A stretch of DNA of 33,442 nucleotides from contig JAOPWM010000069.1 of the NCBI GenBank assembly GCA_025965695.1, forward strand, positions 1-33,442, in the 5' to 3' direction. This document shows, piece after piece, positions 1-12,112 of this stretch. Under the pieces are notes generated by a model. The model worked only from the letters and a program-made list of their open reading frames with translations, was not told the origin of the DNA and did no database searches. The stretch is from Blastococcus sp. (lineage in GTDB: Bacteria; Actinomycetota; Actinomycetes; Mycobacteriales; Geodermatophilaceae). Position 1 is the stretch's first letter. Each line of letters starts with the position of its first letter. A program made the translations under genes and the position numbers.

Positions 1-1
1 G

Positions 2-1365
<1,364 letters not shown>

Positions 1366-1369
<4 letters not shown>

Positions 1370-3699
1370 CCGAGCCGATCGTGGTCCTCGGCGGCGACCG
1401 TCGCCGTGGGGTGCCGACGGCGACCTACCGGCTGCAGGTGCATGCCGGGTTCCGGCTGGATGACGCCGCCGAGGTGGCCGGCTACCTGGCCGACCTCGGG
1501 GTGACGCACGCCTACTCGTCGCCGCTGCTGCGTTCCGCGGAGGGCAGTAACCACGGCTACGACACCGTCGACCACGCGCACATCGACGAGGCCCGCGGTG
1601 GCCGGGCCGGCTTCGACCGGTTCGTCGCCGCCCTGCACGAGCACGGACTGGGCCTCGTACTGGATCTGGTGCCCAACCACATGGGCGTCGCCGACCCGGC
1701 GGCAGCCCCCTGGTGGTGGGACGTGCTCCAGCACGGGCAGGACAGCGCCCACGCCGGCGCTTTCGACATCGACTGGGCGTTCGGTGGCGGGAAGGTCCGC
1801 ATCCCCGTCCTGGGGTCGGCGGACGACGTCGAGAAGCTGGAGGTCGTCGACGGGGAGCTGCGGTACTACGACAACCGCTTCCCCATCGCGGCCGGCACCG
1901 AAGGCGGTACCCCGCAGGAGGTACATGGCCGCCAGCACTACGAGCTCGTCGACTGGCGCCGCGCGGACAGCGACCTGAACTACCGCCGTTTCTTCGCGAT
2001 CAACACCCTTGCCGGCCTGCGCGTCGAGGACCCGGCGATCTTCGACGCGACGCACGCGCTGGTGCTGGAGCTGGTTCGCGACGGGTCCGTGGACGGGCTG
2101 CGGATCGACCACCCCGACGGCCTCGCCGACCCCCAGGGCTATCTCGACCGGCTGGCCGAGGCGTCCGGTGGCCGATGGACGGTCGTGGAGAAGATCCTCG
2201 AGCCCGGTGAGGACCTCCCCGACTCGTGGGCCACGGCCGGGACGACCGGTTACGACGCCCTCGCCGAGGTGGACGAGGTGCTGATCGACCCCGCCGGCGA
2301 GGCGGCTCTGACCGCGCTGGACACCGAGCTGGCCGGCAAGCAGGTGGACTACGCGGAGCTCGTGCACGACTCCAAGCGCGAGGTCACCGACGGCATGCTC
2401 GGCTCGGAGGTCGCCCGGCTGGTCCGGGTGATCGGCGAGCTGCCGGGGGTCGACGCCGAGCAGCAGACCGAGGCGCTGGCCGAGCTGCTGGCCACGTTCC
2501 CGGTGTACCGCAGCTACCTGCCCGACGGCCGCGAGCACCTCGACGCCACCGTGGCCGCCGTCCGGGAGCGCCGTCCCGACCTCGCGCACGCCGTGGACGC
2601 ACTGCACCCGGTCCTGGCCCAGGCCGGGACCGAGGCGGCGACCCGCTTCGAGCAGACCAGCGGGCCGGTCATGGCCAAGGGCGTCGAGGACAGCGCCTAC
2701 TACCGGTGGGCGCGGTTCGTCGCGCTCAACGAGGTGGGCGGTGACCCCGCGCGCTTCGGCAGCACGGTCGAGGAGTTCCACGAGGCGCAGCAGCGGCGGG
2801 CGGAGCGCAAGCCGCAGTCGATGACGACGCTGTCGACACACGACACCAAGCGCAGCGAGGACGTCCGCGCGCGGCTGGCCGTGCTGGCCGAGATCCCCAC
2901 CGAGTGGGCGCAGCTGGTCCGCGGCTGGCTGGCCCGGCACCCGCTGGCCGATCGGCCGCTCGCCCATCTCGTGTGGCAGAACCTGGTCGGCGCGTGGCCG
3001 CTCTCCCGCGAGCGGGCGCACGCCTACGTGGAGAAGGCGGGACGGGAGGCCGGCACGTCGACGACCTGGACCGACCCCGACGAGGAGTTCGAGGGCCGGC
3101 TGCACGCGCTGGTCGACGCCGCTTACGACGACCCGACCACATCCGCAGAGATCGACGCGTTCGTCACCCGGATCACCCCGCTCGGCTGGTCGAACTCCCT
3201 GGCGCAGAAGCTGCTGCAGCTGACCATGCCGGGGGTGCCGGACGTGTACCAGGGCACCGAACTCTGGGACTTCTCCCTCGTCGATCCGGACAACCGGCGC
3301 CCGGTCGACTACGCGTCGCGTCGCAAGCTGCTGGCCTCCCTCGACGGCGGTGATGTGCCGGAGGTCGACGAGTCCGGGGCCGCGAAGCTGCTGGCCGTCG
3401 CGCGGGTGCTGCGGGCCCGGCGGGACAACCCCGAGTGGTTCGCCGGCTACGAGCCGGTCGCGGTGACCGGCTCGGCGGCCGACCACGTGGTCGCCTTCGA
3501 CCGCGGCGGGGTGGTTGCGGTCGCGACGCGACTACCGGCCGGCCTGGCGCGCGACGGCTGGGGGGACACGGCCCTGCAGCTGCCCAACGGCGCCTGGCGC
3601 GACCTGCTCACCGGCGAGCGGGTCGTCTCCGATGTCGCCGGTGTCGCGGCCGACGTCCTGCTGGCTCGTCTGCCCGTCGCCCTGCTCGTCCGCGACTGA
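1366..3699 (+). CDS. treY: Maltooligosyl trehalose synthase TreY
   Basis: Intramolecular transglucosylase (GH13_26) that converts the reducing-end alpha-1,4 bond of a maltodextrin to alpha,alpha-1,1, making maltooligosyl-trehalose for TreZ. The 777-residue length is normal. The N-terminal signature TYRLQ at 20-24 and YSSPLL at 50-55 are typical of TreY. Catalytic residues visible are Asp248 (GLRIDHPDG), Glu275 (VVEKIL) and Asp493 ([12 protein letters not shown]). The GTG start overlaps the glgX stop, so the two are co-transcribed. A terminator-like hairpin follows 31 bases after the stop. treZ, normally adjacent, is displaced by about 2.9 kb by two rpf genes and a pseudogene. Confidence 0.96.
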
Positions 3700-3730
3700 G
3701 CGCGGTCGGCCGGGAGCACGTCGACGATGC

Positions 3731-3759
3731 GCCTCGGCGTGGCGCCGCCGCGCCGAGGC
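3731..3759 (+). terminator. Hairpin terminator after treY
   Basis: Perfect 9-bp inverted repeat, GCCTCGGCG (3731-3739) with CGCCGAGGC (3751-3759), and an 11-base loop. There is no T tract, as is usual for actinobacterial terminators. It probably ends the glgX-treY transcript before the riboswitch-controlled rpf unit. Confidence 0.65.
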
Positions 3760-3858
3760 AAACCTCCCGAAATCGTTCCGTTCAGCAGGCCTGGTCGCGA
3801 ACCGCCACCTAGCGTCGTCCGGGCGCCCGGGCCTTCCCGGTCGAGCGCGAGGCACCGG

Positions 3859-4667
<809 letters not shown>

Positions 4668-4686
4668 CCGTGGGCTGACCGCAGGT

Positions 4687-4717
4687 GGGCAGCCGGGGCA
4701 GCGCGCCCCGGCTGCCC
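4687..4717. terminator. Hairpin terminator after rpf copy 1
   Basis: Perfect 12-bp inverted repeat, 4687-4698 (GGGCAGCCGGGG) with 4706-4717, and a 7-base loop. It lies between the stop of rpf copy 1 and the stop of the minus-strand pseudogene, so it could serve both strands. Confidence 0.75.
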
Positions 4718-4722
4718 GCCGG

Positions 4723-5388
4723 TCAGAACCGGATCGTTTCGATCACCTTCGCGCGGAAGGCGATGACCGCGGGAAGCAGGCCGGCCAGTGCGCCCACCAG
4801 CGTCGCGGCGACGAGCCCCTCGACGGCCGAGGAGACCGGGAATCCCGGGGTGTGGGCCAGTGGGATGCCGTTGTTGAGCAGCCGGTCCAGCGGCAGGTTC
4901 CGGACGAGCACGATCGACGTCCCCACCGCGGCCAGGCCGGCCAGCGCGGTGGCGCAGACGCTCTCCAGCATCACCGCCGCGAAGATCCGGCCGGACGTCG
5001 CCCCGAAGCTGCGCCGGACACCGGCCCCGCGGACGGCCAGCCGCAGCGCCTCCTCCATCCCCTTGGCGTCCTGCCGGTAGGCGTCGACCTGGACGCCGTC
5101 CAGCGCCAACCTCAGGGTCGTGGCGGACGGTCTTCATGACCTGGTCGGCCTGCTCGGGAGGCACCCACAGCTCGAGGGTGGTCGGGCCGAACATCATCGG
5201 GTCGCCGAGGCGACGGTGTCCCACGGTCCGGTCGACCGGTCCACCCGGTAGGCGAGCTTCTCGTCGCCGTAGCCCGCGCGGACGACGCCGACGACGATGG
5301 CCCGCACCGGCGTGGGGCCTCCGATCACCACCGTGGGCCGGGCCGACAGGTCAGGAGCGCCGAGGGCGGCGAGGAATGCCTCCTTCAC
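4723..5388 (-). pseudogene. Decayed FtsX/MacB-like ABC transporter permease remnant
   Basis: Three consecutive pieces in different minus-strand frames read as one FtsX-type permease. The 5' piece (from about 5388) contains RPTVVIGGPTPVRAIVVGVV and ends at a TGA at 5194. The middle piece (about 5225-5115) contains MMFGPTTLELWVPP. The 3' piece (5109-4723) contains LDGVQVDAYRQDAKG, then SFGATSGRIF, then two hydrophobic segments, and ends AKVIETIRF. At least two frameshifts are needed to join them. The N-terminal half (first membrane helix and most of the periplasmic domain) is absent. The membrane helix normally lying before the RRSFGATSG motif is also missing, as the sequence jumps from LRLAV to GVRRSF. 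No ATPase partner is nearby. It is non-functional as a transporter. Confidence 0.82.
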
Positions 5389-5603
5389 CGCGCACCGTCG
5401 TCATCAATGTGGCGGATCACACAATGCTCGGTGCGCGCCTGTCGTGGCCCGGTCCGACAGGCCCCCGCACAGGAAATGCACTGGCCGTCGCGCGTGTCAC
5501 CTGTTTGCGCACCGGCCCACACGCCGCCTGGGGCCGCTGTGACCCGGTGTGACCGAACCGTTACGTTGATACGGCACGCGATCGGACCATTCGCGTGCCG
5601 GAG

Positions 5604-6454
<851 letters not shown>

Positions 6455-6493
6455 CCGCTGCGTGATGCCGGGCACCAGCCGGCACGGTTGGGA

Positions 6494-6528
6494 GACGGGG
6501 CCGCGGGCATGATGCTGGCGGCCCCGTC
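6494..6528 (+). terminator. Hairpin terminator between rpf copy 2 and treZ
   Basis: Perfect 11-bp inverted repeat GACGGGGCCGC (6494-6504) with GCGGCCCCGTC (6518-6528) and a 13-base loop. It lies 40 bases after the rpf stop and only 27 bases before the treZ ribosome binding site. Confidence 0.7.
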
Positions 6529-6568
6529 GCGGGCCAGGCCCTTACCGCCCGACCCAGGAGGCCCCTGC

Positions 6569-8338
6569 ATGTCCGCTCCCGCCGAGTTCACCGTCTGGGC
6601 ACCCCTGCCCGAGCGGGTGCGGATCCAGGTCGACGGCGCCGTCCACGACATGACCCGCGAGGACGGCGGATGGTGGCGGGCCCGGGTGGAGGCGTCACCC
6701 GAGGCCGACTACGGCTTCCTGCTGGACGACGGCGACGGGGCGGCCGGGGAAAGACTCCGCCCGGACCCGCGCTCGCGGCGCCAGCCCGAGGGCGTGCACG
6801 GCCTCTCCCGGCGGTTCGACCCGACCGCTCACGAGTGGGGCGACGACACGTGGACCGGCCGCCCGCTGGCCGGCGGCGTGGTCTACGAGATGCACATCGG
6901 CACATTCACCCCCGAGGGCACCCTGGACGCCGCGATCGGCCGGCTCGGCCACCTCGTGCGCCTCGGCGTCGACTTCGTCGAACTGCTCCCGGTCAACGCG
7001 TTCAACGGGCCGCACAACTGGGGTTACGACGGTGTGCTCTGGTACGCCGTCCAGGAGTCCTACGGCGGCCCGGCGGCCTATCAGCGGTTCGTCGACGCCT
7101 GTCACCAGCAGGGCCTCGGCGTCATCCAGGACGTCGTCTACAACCACCTCGGCCCGTCGGGGAACTACCTGCCGGAGTTCTTCCCGATCTTTGCCGAGGG
7201 CGGCGCCAACACCTGGGGCAACTCGATCAACCTGTCGGGCCCGGACTCCGACGAGGTGCGCCGCTACGTCATCGACAACGCGCTGATGTGGCTGCGTGAC
7301 ATGCACGTCGACGGGCTGCGCCTCGACGCCGTCCACGCGCTGGTCGACGAGCGGGCCACCCACGTGCTGGAAGAGATGGCCCAGGAGGTCGACAAGCTGT
7401 CGGTCGCCGTCGGCCGGCCGCTGACGTTGATCGCCGAGAGCGACCTCAACGACCCGCGCATGGTCACCCCGCGGGTGGCCGGCGGCATGGGGCTGACCGC
7501 GCAGTGGAGCGACGACTTCCACCACTCGCTGCACGCGGTGCTGACCGGCGAGGGGCAGGGCTACTACGCCGACTTCGCCGCGGGCGGCCTCGCCGGCCTC
7601 GCCAAGGTGCTCACCCGCGCGTTCTTCCACGACGGCGCGTGGTCGAGTTTCCGGCGCCGGCACCACGGGCGGCCGGTGGACACCGCGACGCTGCCCGGCT
7701 GGAAATTCCTCGGCTACCTGCAGGACCACGACCAGATCGGCAACCGGGCCGTCGGCGACCGGATCTCGGCGACCCTCTCCCCCGGCCTGCTCGCGGTCGG
7801 CGCCACGCTCGTGCTCACCAGTCCGTTCACGCCGATGCTGTTCATGGGCGAGGAGTGGGGCGCGAGCACTCCGTGGCAGTTCTTCACCAGCCACCCCGAG
7901 CCGGAGCTGGGCAACGCCACCGCCGAGGGCCGGATCGGTGAGTTCGCCGAGCACGGCTGGGACGCCGACGTCGTCCCCGACCCGCAGGACCCCGAGACGT
8001 TCACCCGCTCGAAGCTGGACTGGTCCGAGCTCTCCCAGGAGCCGCACGAGCGGATCCTGGCCGTGCACCGAGCGCTGCTGGCGCTGCGCCGCGCGCACCC
8101 CGATCTGCTCGACCCGGACCTGTCGGGCGTCCAGGTCAGCTGGGACGACGGCGACCGCTGGATGGTCGTGCACCGTGGTTCGTTGCGGGTGGTGGTCAAC
8201 CTCGCCGACCAGCCGCGAGAGATCGACCTGGACCGTCCCGCGGACGACGTCCTGTTCGCGACCGGCGAGCTACCCGTCCTCGACGGCTCGACGGTGACGC
8301 TGCCCGCCGAGAGCGCGACCGTGCTCGCCACCCGCTGA
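6569..8338 (+). CDS. treZ: Maltooligosyl trehalose trehalohydrolase TreZ
   Basis: GH13_10 enzyme that cleaves the alpha-1,4 bond next to the terminal trehalose of maltooligosyl-trehalose, releasing trehalose; it is the last step of the TreXYZ route. The 589-residue protein starts at ATG 6569, with AGGAGG (6556-6561) 7 bases upstream; an earlier in-frame ATG at 6518 lies in the terminator hairpin. An N-terminal E-set domain (about 1-85) precedes the barrel, which begins near [15 protein letters not shown] (104-118). The catalytic residues are Asp253 (GLRLDAVHA), Glu290 (LIAESD) and Asp388 (LQDHDQIGN). The distance from treY and the intervening terminator suggest it now has its own promoter. 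Confidence 0.96.
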   Translation: MSAPAEFTVWAPLPERVRIQVDGAVHDMTREDGGWWRARVEASPEADYGFLLDDGDGAAGERLRPDPRSRRQPEGVHGLSRRFDPTAHEWGDDTWTGRPLAGGVVYEMHIGTFTPEGTLDAAIGRLGHLVRLGVDFVELLPVNAFNGPHNWGYDGVLWYAVQESYGGPAAYQRFVDACHQQGLGVIQDVVYNHLGPSGNYLPEFFPIFAEGGANTWGNSINLSGPDSDEVRRYVIDNALMWLRDMHVDGLRLDAVHALVDERATHVLEEMAQEVDKLSVAVGRPLTLIAESDLNDPRMVTPRVAGGMGLTAQWSDDFHHSLHAVLTGEGQGYYADFAAGGLAGLAKVLTRAFFHDGAWSSFRRRHHGRPVDTATLPGWKFLGYLQDHDQIGNRAVGDRISATLSPGLLAVGATLVLTSPFTPMLFMGEEWGASTPWQFFTSHPEPELGNATAEGRIGEFAEHGWDADVVPDPQDPETFTRSKLDWSELSQEPHERILAVHRALLALRRAHPDLLDPDLSGVQVSWDDGDRWMVVHRGSLRVVVNLADQPREIDLDRPADDVLFATGELPVLDGSTVTLPAESATVLATR

Positions 8339-8369
8339 CGGCGGAGCCGGCCGCCCGGAGCCGCCGTCA
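8336..8369. terminator. Bidirectional hairpin between treZ and the aldolase gene
   Basis: TGACGGCGG (8336-8344) pairs with CCGCCGTCA (8361-8369), with an inner CCGG/CCGG extension. The stem contains the stop codons of both converging genes. Confidence 0.7.
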
Positions 8370-9008
8370 GGGGTGGCGGGCCGCCGCACTCTCGAACTCC
8401 TCGACCGCCTGGCAGGTCAGCTCATCGTCGAGGACGGCACGGGCGAGGGGGGCACCCAGGGTGAAGTCCGGCACTCCGGCAGCGGCCAGGCGGGCGATGT
8501 CGTCACCGCTGCGCAGGGAAGCGGCCAGGATCCGCGTCGGCTCGACCCCGATGGCCTGCTGCATGGCGATGACCGACGCCACGCCGTCCCGTCCCGCGTC
8601 GGTCATGCGTCCCACGTAAGGAGCCACACCCTGGATCCCGCGGTCACGGGCCATGAGGGCCTGAACCGGGTGGTAGACGGCGGTCAGCAGGACCTGAGCC
8701 CCCTCGTCCACCAGCACGCCGGCCGCCGAGAGCCCGGCCGCGGTAGCCGGGACCTTGACCGTGACCGGGCCGAGCGACCGGAGTTCCTCGGCCGCCCGCA
8801 GCATCTCGTCCCGGGTCCGCCCGAGCACCTGCAGGAACACGGTGCCCACACCCAGGTCGGTCAGCCAGGCGTAGAGCTCCGGCACCTCCCGCTGCCCCAG
8901 GCCGGCCCGGTCCAGGATCGTGGGATTGGTGGTGACCCCGGCGAACACGCCGGAGCCCCACAGCTCCGCGATCAGCGGGCGGTCCGCCGAGTCGATGTAC
9001 AACGCCAC
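8367..9008 (-). CDS. Fructose-6-phosphate-aldolase-like transaldolase (TalC/FSA family)
   Basis: Class I aldolase of the small transaldolase family. Members cleave or join fructose-6-phosphate-type ketoses with dihydroxyacetone, or act as true transaldolases. The 213-residue length matches FSA (about 220) rather than long transaldolases. The Schiff-base lysine is Lys85 in TVKVPAT, the same number as in E. coli FSA. VTTNPTIL (25-32), LTAVY and APYVGRMTDAGRDG are conserved family blocks. The GTG start at 9008 is chosen because GGAGG lies upstream and the family N-terminus LYIDSAD follows. It lies 56 bases downstream of the Gfo/Idh gene and is probably co-transcribed with it. The true substrate is not known; a sugar or sugar phosphate of the neighbouring pathways is likely. 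Confidence 0.85.
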   Translation of the reverse strand: MALYIDSADRPLIAELWGSGVFAGVTTNPTILDRAGLGQREVPELYAWLTDLGVGTVFLQVLGRTRDEMLRAAEELRSLGPVTVKVPATAAGLSAAGVLVDEGAQVLLTAVYHPVQALMARDRGIQGVAPYVGRMTDAGRDGVASVIAMQQAIGVEPTRILAASLRSGDDIARLAAAGVPDFTLGAPLARAVLDDELTCQAVEEFESAAARHP

Positions 9009-9032
9009 AGGTGTTCTCCTCCGTTGCTGTCG

Positions 9033-9049
9033 CCCCCGGCACCCGGGGG
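9033..9049 (-). promoter_or_regulatory. Small GC hairpin between the Gfo/Idh and aldolase genes
   Basis: CCCCCGG (9033-9039) and CCGGGGG (9043-9049) form a 7-bp stem with a 3-base loop in the 56-base gap. It could trim or stabilise the mRNA or act as a weak terminator. Confidence 0.35.
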
Positions 9050-9064
9050 TCGTGATGACCTGCG

Positions 9065-10039
9065 TCAGGCCAGGCCGGCCGCGTGCGCGATCCGTTCGAC
9101 CGTGCGGACGGTCCGGCGGGTGAGCGCGGCATCCGCCTCGGCATCCCGACGGTGCTCCAGCGACCTGGTGAACACGCGGATCTGCTCGACGTACTGGTCC
9201 CCCGCGATCTGGATCCGTTCCGTCGTCCCGCCCGCGTCGACGAGCACGGTTCCGACCCCGCCGGTGAGGTCGGCGCGGAAGACGTCGGTCAGGGTGATCG
9301 TGCCCTCGGTGCCGATCAACGTCGCCGTGTTGAGGAACGGGGAATCGAAGCTGCAGTCGAGGGACGCCACGACGTCCCCGTACCGGAGGACGGCCGCCGT
9401 GCGGACGTCGACCCCTCCCTCGGCCTCCCGGTGGGCCACCGCGGCAACGTCGTCGGGGTCGCGGCCCACCAGGGCGCCGAACAGGTCGACCGGGTAGCAG
9501 CCGAGGTCCAGGAGGGCCCCGCCGCCCAGGTCCGGCCGCAGGCGGATGTCGGGCTCGTCGGTTCGCGGCAGGGGGAAGTGGAGCCGAGCCTGCATCGTCA
9601 CGAGGTCGCCCACCACACCGGCGCGGAGCATGTCCCGCACCGTCGCCAGTTGGGGATGGTGGCGGTACATGAAGGCTTCGGCGAGCAGCACGCCGGCCGC
9701 GGTGACCACCGCCTCGACCTCGTCCAGTTCCCCGGCCCCGAGGACGAGCGGCTTCTCGCAGAGGACGTGCTTGCCGGCCTGCGCGGCCCGCGCGATCCAC
9801 TCCGCGTGCACCGAGTTGGGCAGAGCGAGGTACACCGCGTCGACGTCAGGGTCCGCCAGGAGGTCCTCGTGCGCGTCGTACGCCCGGGGAATGCCCAGTT
9901 CGCCGGCATACGAGCCGGCCCGCCCGCTCGCGCTGCTGACGGCGAGGACCTCGCCGCATGCCGACCGACGGATAGCGGGGATGACCTGCTCGCGTGCGAT
10001 GCGAGCGGCTCCGAGAACGCCCCAACGGACGGGTTCCAC
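9065..10039 (-). CDS. Gfo/Idh/MocA-family sugar oxidoreductase
   Basis: NAD(P)-dependent oxidoreductase of 324 residues, with a Rossmann fold at about 1-120 and a C-terminal alpha/beta substrate domain. GVLGAARIA (7-15) is the nucleotide-binding loop. CEKPLVL contains the conserved family lysine (Lys96), and EAFMYRHHP and GALLDLGCYPVDL are typical C-terminal blocks. Relatives oxidise sugars or polyols such as glucose, xylose and inositol. The GTG at 10039 is chosen because an AGAGG-type ribosome binding site precedes it and the family N-terminus VRWGVLGAA follows. It heads a two-gene unit with the aldolase and diverges from the PfkB kinase. The substrate cannot be read from the sequence. Confidence 0.88.
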   Translation of the reverse strand: MEPVRWGVLGAARIAREQVIPAIRRSACGEVLAVSSASGRAGSYAGELGIPRAYDAHEDLLADPDVDAVYLALPNSVHAEWIARAAQAGKHVLCEKPLVLGAGELDEVEAVVTAAGVLLAEAFMYRHHPQLATVRDMLRAGVVGDLVTMQARLHFPLPRTDEPDIRLRPDLGGGALLDLGCYPVDLFGALVGRDPDDVAAVAHREAEGGVDVRTAAVLRYGDVVASLDCSFDSPFLNTATLIGTEGTITLTDVFRADLTGGVGTVLVDAGGTTERIQIAGDQYVEQIRVFTRSLEHRRDAEADAALTRRTVRTVERIAHAAGLA

Positions 10040-10064
10040 CTGTGCTCCTCTCGATGAACAGGGT

Positions 10065-10087
10065 TCACCCCGCGGGTCGCGGGGTGA
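10065..10087. promoter_or_regulatory. 10-bp inverted repeat in the divergent Gfo/Idh-pfkB spacer
   Basis: TCACCCCGCG (10065-10074) and CGCGGGGTGA (10078-10087) are perfectly complementary with a 3-base loop, 26 bases upstream of the Gfo/Idh start. It could be a 5'-UTR hairpin or an operator. The rest of the 209-base spacer shows a smaller repeat (10166-10180) but no promoter I can assign with confidence. Confidence 0.4.
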
Positions 10088-10248
10088 CCACCTACGTGCG
10101 CCGGCTGCCCGGCTCCTGCTGCCCTGCTCCCCCGGGGGACGGGAACCAGGACGCGGACCACGATCGGCGACGCCGTCGCCTAACCTGCTGGTGACCGCGC
10201 CTGCCGTCGGGCTTCTCGACGGGCGCTCCGAACGAAAGGACACCCACC

Positions 10249-11067
10249 ATGGGCAGAGTGATCGTCTTCGGCTCGCTGAGTCAGGACCTGCACCTGCACA
10301 TGGAACGTCATCCCCACACCGGGGAGACGGTGATGTCCGGGGACATCGAGTACCGGTTCGGCGGCAAGGGTGCCAACCAGGCCGTCGCCGCGGTCCGGGC
10401 GGGCGCGGAGTCCGTCTTCGTCGGCAAGGTCGGCGACGACCCCCAAGGGCACCAGTACGTCGAACGTCTGGCGGCCTTCGGCGTGGACACCTCGCGGATG
10501 GAGATCGTGTCCGGGGCCCCCACCGGGACCGCCATCATCTACAACGACAGCGACGGCGAGAACATGATCGTCGTCGCGCCGGGCTCCAACCATCACATGG
10601 ACCACGCGGACCTCGACAAGCTGGACGATCTGGGTCCCGGCGACGTCCTCCTCATGCCGCTGGAGCTCAGGCACGACGTCGTGACGGCGGCCGTCGACCT
10701 CGCCGCGGAGCGGGGTGCCCGCGTCATCCTCAACCTCGCGCCGTTCGCGCCCCTGGCCGAGTCCGTGCTCGCCAAGTGCGACCCGATCGTGGTGAACGAG
10801 CACGAGGGGGAGCTCCTGGAACGGGCGGGCATCTCCGCGCCCTCCGTGCTGCAGACCCTGGGCACCCGGGGCTCCCGGTGGGGTGAGCTCCACGTGCCCG
10901 CCGTGCCGACGACGGCGGTGGACACGACCGGTGCCGGCGACGCCTACTGCGGCACGCTGGCGGCCGCGCTGAGCCTGGGCGAGCCTGCCCACGCCGCCAT
11001 GCGGGCTGCGTCGGAGGCCGCGGCACGGTGCGTCGAGCATCCGGGGGCCCAGCCTCCGCTGACCTGA
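10249..11067 (+). CDS. PfkB-family carbohydrate kinase (ribokinase-like)
   Basis: ATP-dependent sugar kinase of the ribokinase/PfkB fold, 272 residues. FGGKGANQAVAA (about 38-49) is the N-terminal PfkB signature, and DTTGAGDAYCG near 225-235 carries the catalytic Asp and anion hole. The protein is short for the family (about 300). Between ELLERAGIS and LGTRGS, some 15-20 residues that usually form a helix and strand before the ATP site are absent. AAGGA and ATG at 10249 fit a normal start. It is followed by a very strong terminator, so it is probably monocistronic. Ribose is the default family substrate, but the context (importer, isomerases, aldolase) leaves the true sugar open. Confidence 0.85.
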   Translation: MGRVIVFGSLSQDLHLHMERHPHTGETVMSGDIEYRFGGKGANQAVAAVRAGAESVFVGKVGDDPQGHQYVERLAAFGVDTSRMEIVSGAPTGTAIIYNDSDGENMIVVAPGSNHHMDHADLDKLDDLGPGDVLLMPLELRHDVVTAAVDLAAERGARVILNLAPFAPLAESVLAKCDPIVVNEHEGELLERAGISAPSVLQTLGTRGSRWGELHVPAVPTTAVDTTGAGDAYCGTLAAALSLGEPAHAAMRAASEAAARCVEHPGAQPPLT

Positions 11068-11072
11068 GCGAA

Positions 11073-11105
11073 CAGCGGCGCCCGTGCCGGGCACGGGCGC
11101 CGCTG
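11073..11105. terminator. Strong bidirectional terminator between pfkB and the importer operon
   Basis: Perfect 15-bp inverted repeat, 11073-11087 with 11091-11105, and a 3-base loop, placed between two converging genes. Confidence 0.85.
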
Positions 11106-11128
11106 CGGTACTCAGAGCCGCAAGGGGC

Positions 11129-12112
11129 TCACTGGTAGAGCTTCGGCTTGATGTCGGACGAGTCGACGTTGCTCTTGTCGTACCAGAACGAGCCGGTGTC
11201 CTGGACGTCGTCCATGCTCTCGCCCTTGACGGCCTTCACCGCGGAATCGATGGTGCACCGACCGATGCCCATGGGGTCCTGCGTGATCGCCCCGGCCATG
11301 ACGCCGCTCTTGATGGCGTCGATCTGGGCCTGACCGGAGTCGAAGCCGACGACGGTGAGCTTGCCGGGCTGCAGGCCGAGCTCGTTCACCGCGTTGACGA
11401 TGCCGATCGCCGAGCCCTCGTTCGTGCCGTAGAGACCGGCGAGGTCCGGGTGGGCCGCGAGCTGCGCCTTGGCGATGTCGGCCGACTTGAGGTGGTCACC
11501 GTCGCCGTACTGGATGTCGACGATCTGGATGTCCGGGTAGTCCTTCTTCATCTTCTCGATGAAGCCGTCGCGCCGCTCGACGCCGGTGCTGTTGATCTGG
11601 CTGTGGCCGACGATGGCGACCTTGCCCTTCTTGTTGATCAGCTGGGCCATGTGCTCGGCGGCGAGCGCCCCGGCGGTCTTGCTGTCCGTCTTGCAGATCG
11701 TCACCGGCACCTTGGAGTTGCACCCGGCGTCGAACTCGACAACGGGGATGTCGCCCTGCTTGGCCTGGTCGAGCAGGGGCACGCAGGCCTCCGGGTCGAG
11801 CGCCGCGTAGCCGATGGCGTCCGGCTTGCGCTCGATGGCGGCCTGCAGCATCTGCAGCTGGCTGTCGACCTCGGTCTCGGACGCAGGACCGTCGAAGGTC
11901 ATGGTGACGCCGAGTTCCTTGGCCTTCTCCTCGGCACCGGCCTTGACCGCCTGCCAGAACTGGTGCTGGAAGCCCTTGGACACCAGCGCGATGTCCAGGT
12001 TGCTCTTACCGCCGTCGCCACTGGACGCGGCGTCGTTGCCCCGGCCACAGGCGCTCAGGGTCATGACGGCGGCAGCCAGGACCGCCACCGTGGCCTTCAT
12101 GTAGCTCTTCAC
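11129..12112 (-). CDS. Sugar ABC transporter substrate-binding lipoprotein (RbsB-like)
   Basis: Periplasmic-binding-protein type I (Peripla_BP_4) lipoprotein of 327 residues that captures a monosaccharide outside the membrane and delivers it to the permease. The lipobox is LSAC with Cys22 as the lipidation site, followed by a Gly/Ser/Asp-rich tether (about 23-38). The mature domain begins near LDIALVSKGFQHQFWQ. YGTNEGSAIGIV and VVGFDSGQAQIDAI are typical hinge and ligand-lobe blocks. The GTG at 12112 has AAGGAG 10 bases upstream; an ATG four codons later would leave a 22-base gap. It is the last gene of the cupin-fucU-ATPase-permease-lipoprotein operon. The 118-base gap before it contains a short inverted repeat (GACAG/CTGTC, 12145-12156), which may help differential expression. 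Confidence 0.93.
   Translation of the reverse strand: MKSYMKATVAVLAAAVMTLSACGRGNDAASSGDGGKSNLDIALVSKGFQHQFWQAVKAGAEEKAKELGVTMTFDGPASETEVDSQLQMLQAAIERKPDAIGYAALDPEACVPLLDQAKQGDIPVVEFDAGCNSKVPVTICKTDSKTAGALAAEHMAQLINKKGKVAIVGHSQINSTGVERRDGFIEKMKKDYPDIQIVDIQYGDGDHLKSADIAKAQLAAHPDLAGLYGTNEGSAIGIVNAVNELGLQPGKLTVVGFDSGQAQIDAIKSGVMAGAITQDPMGIGRCTIDSAVKAVKGESMDDVQDTGSFWYDKSNVDSSDIKPKLYQ

Noticed and set aside
11242-11255. Possible LacI operator in the binding-protein gene (GGAATCGATGG)
   Set aside because: The left half fits but the right half fails; about six of ten fixed positions match.
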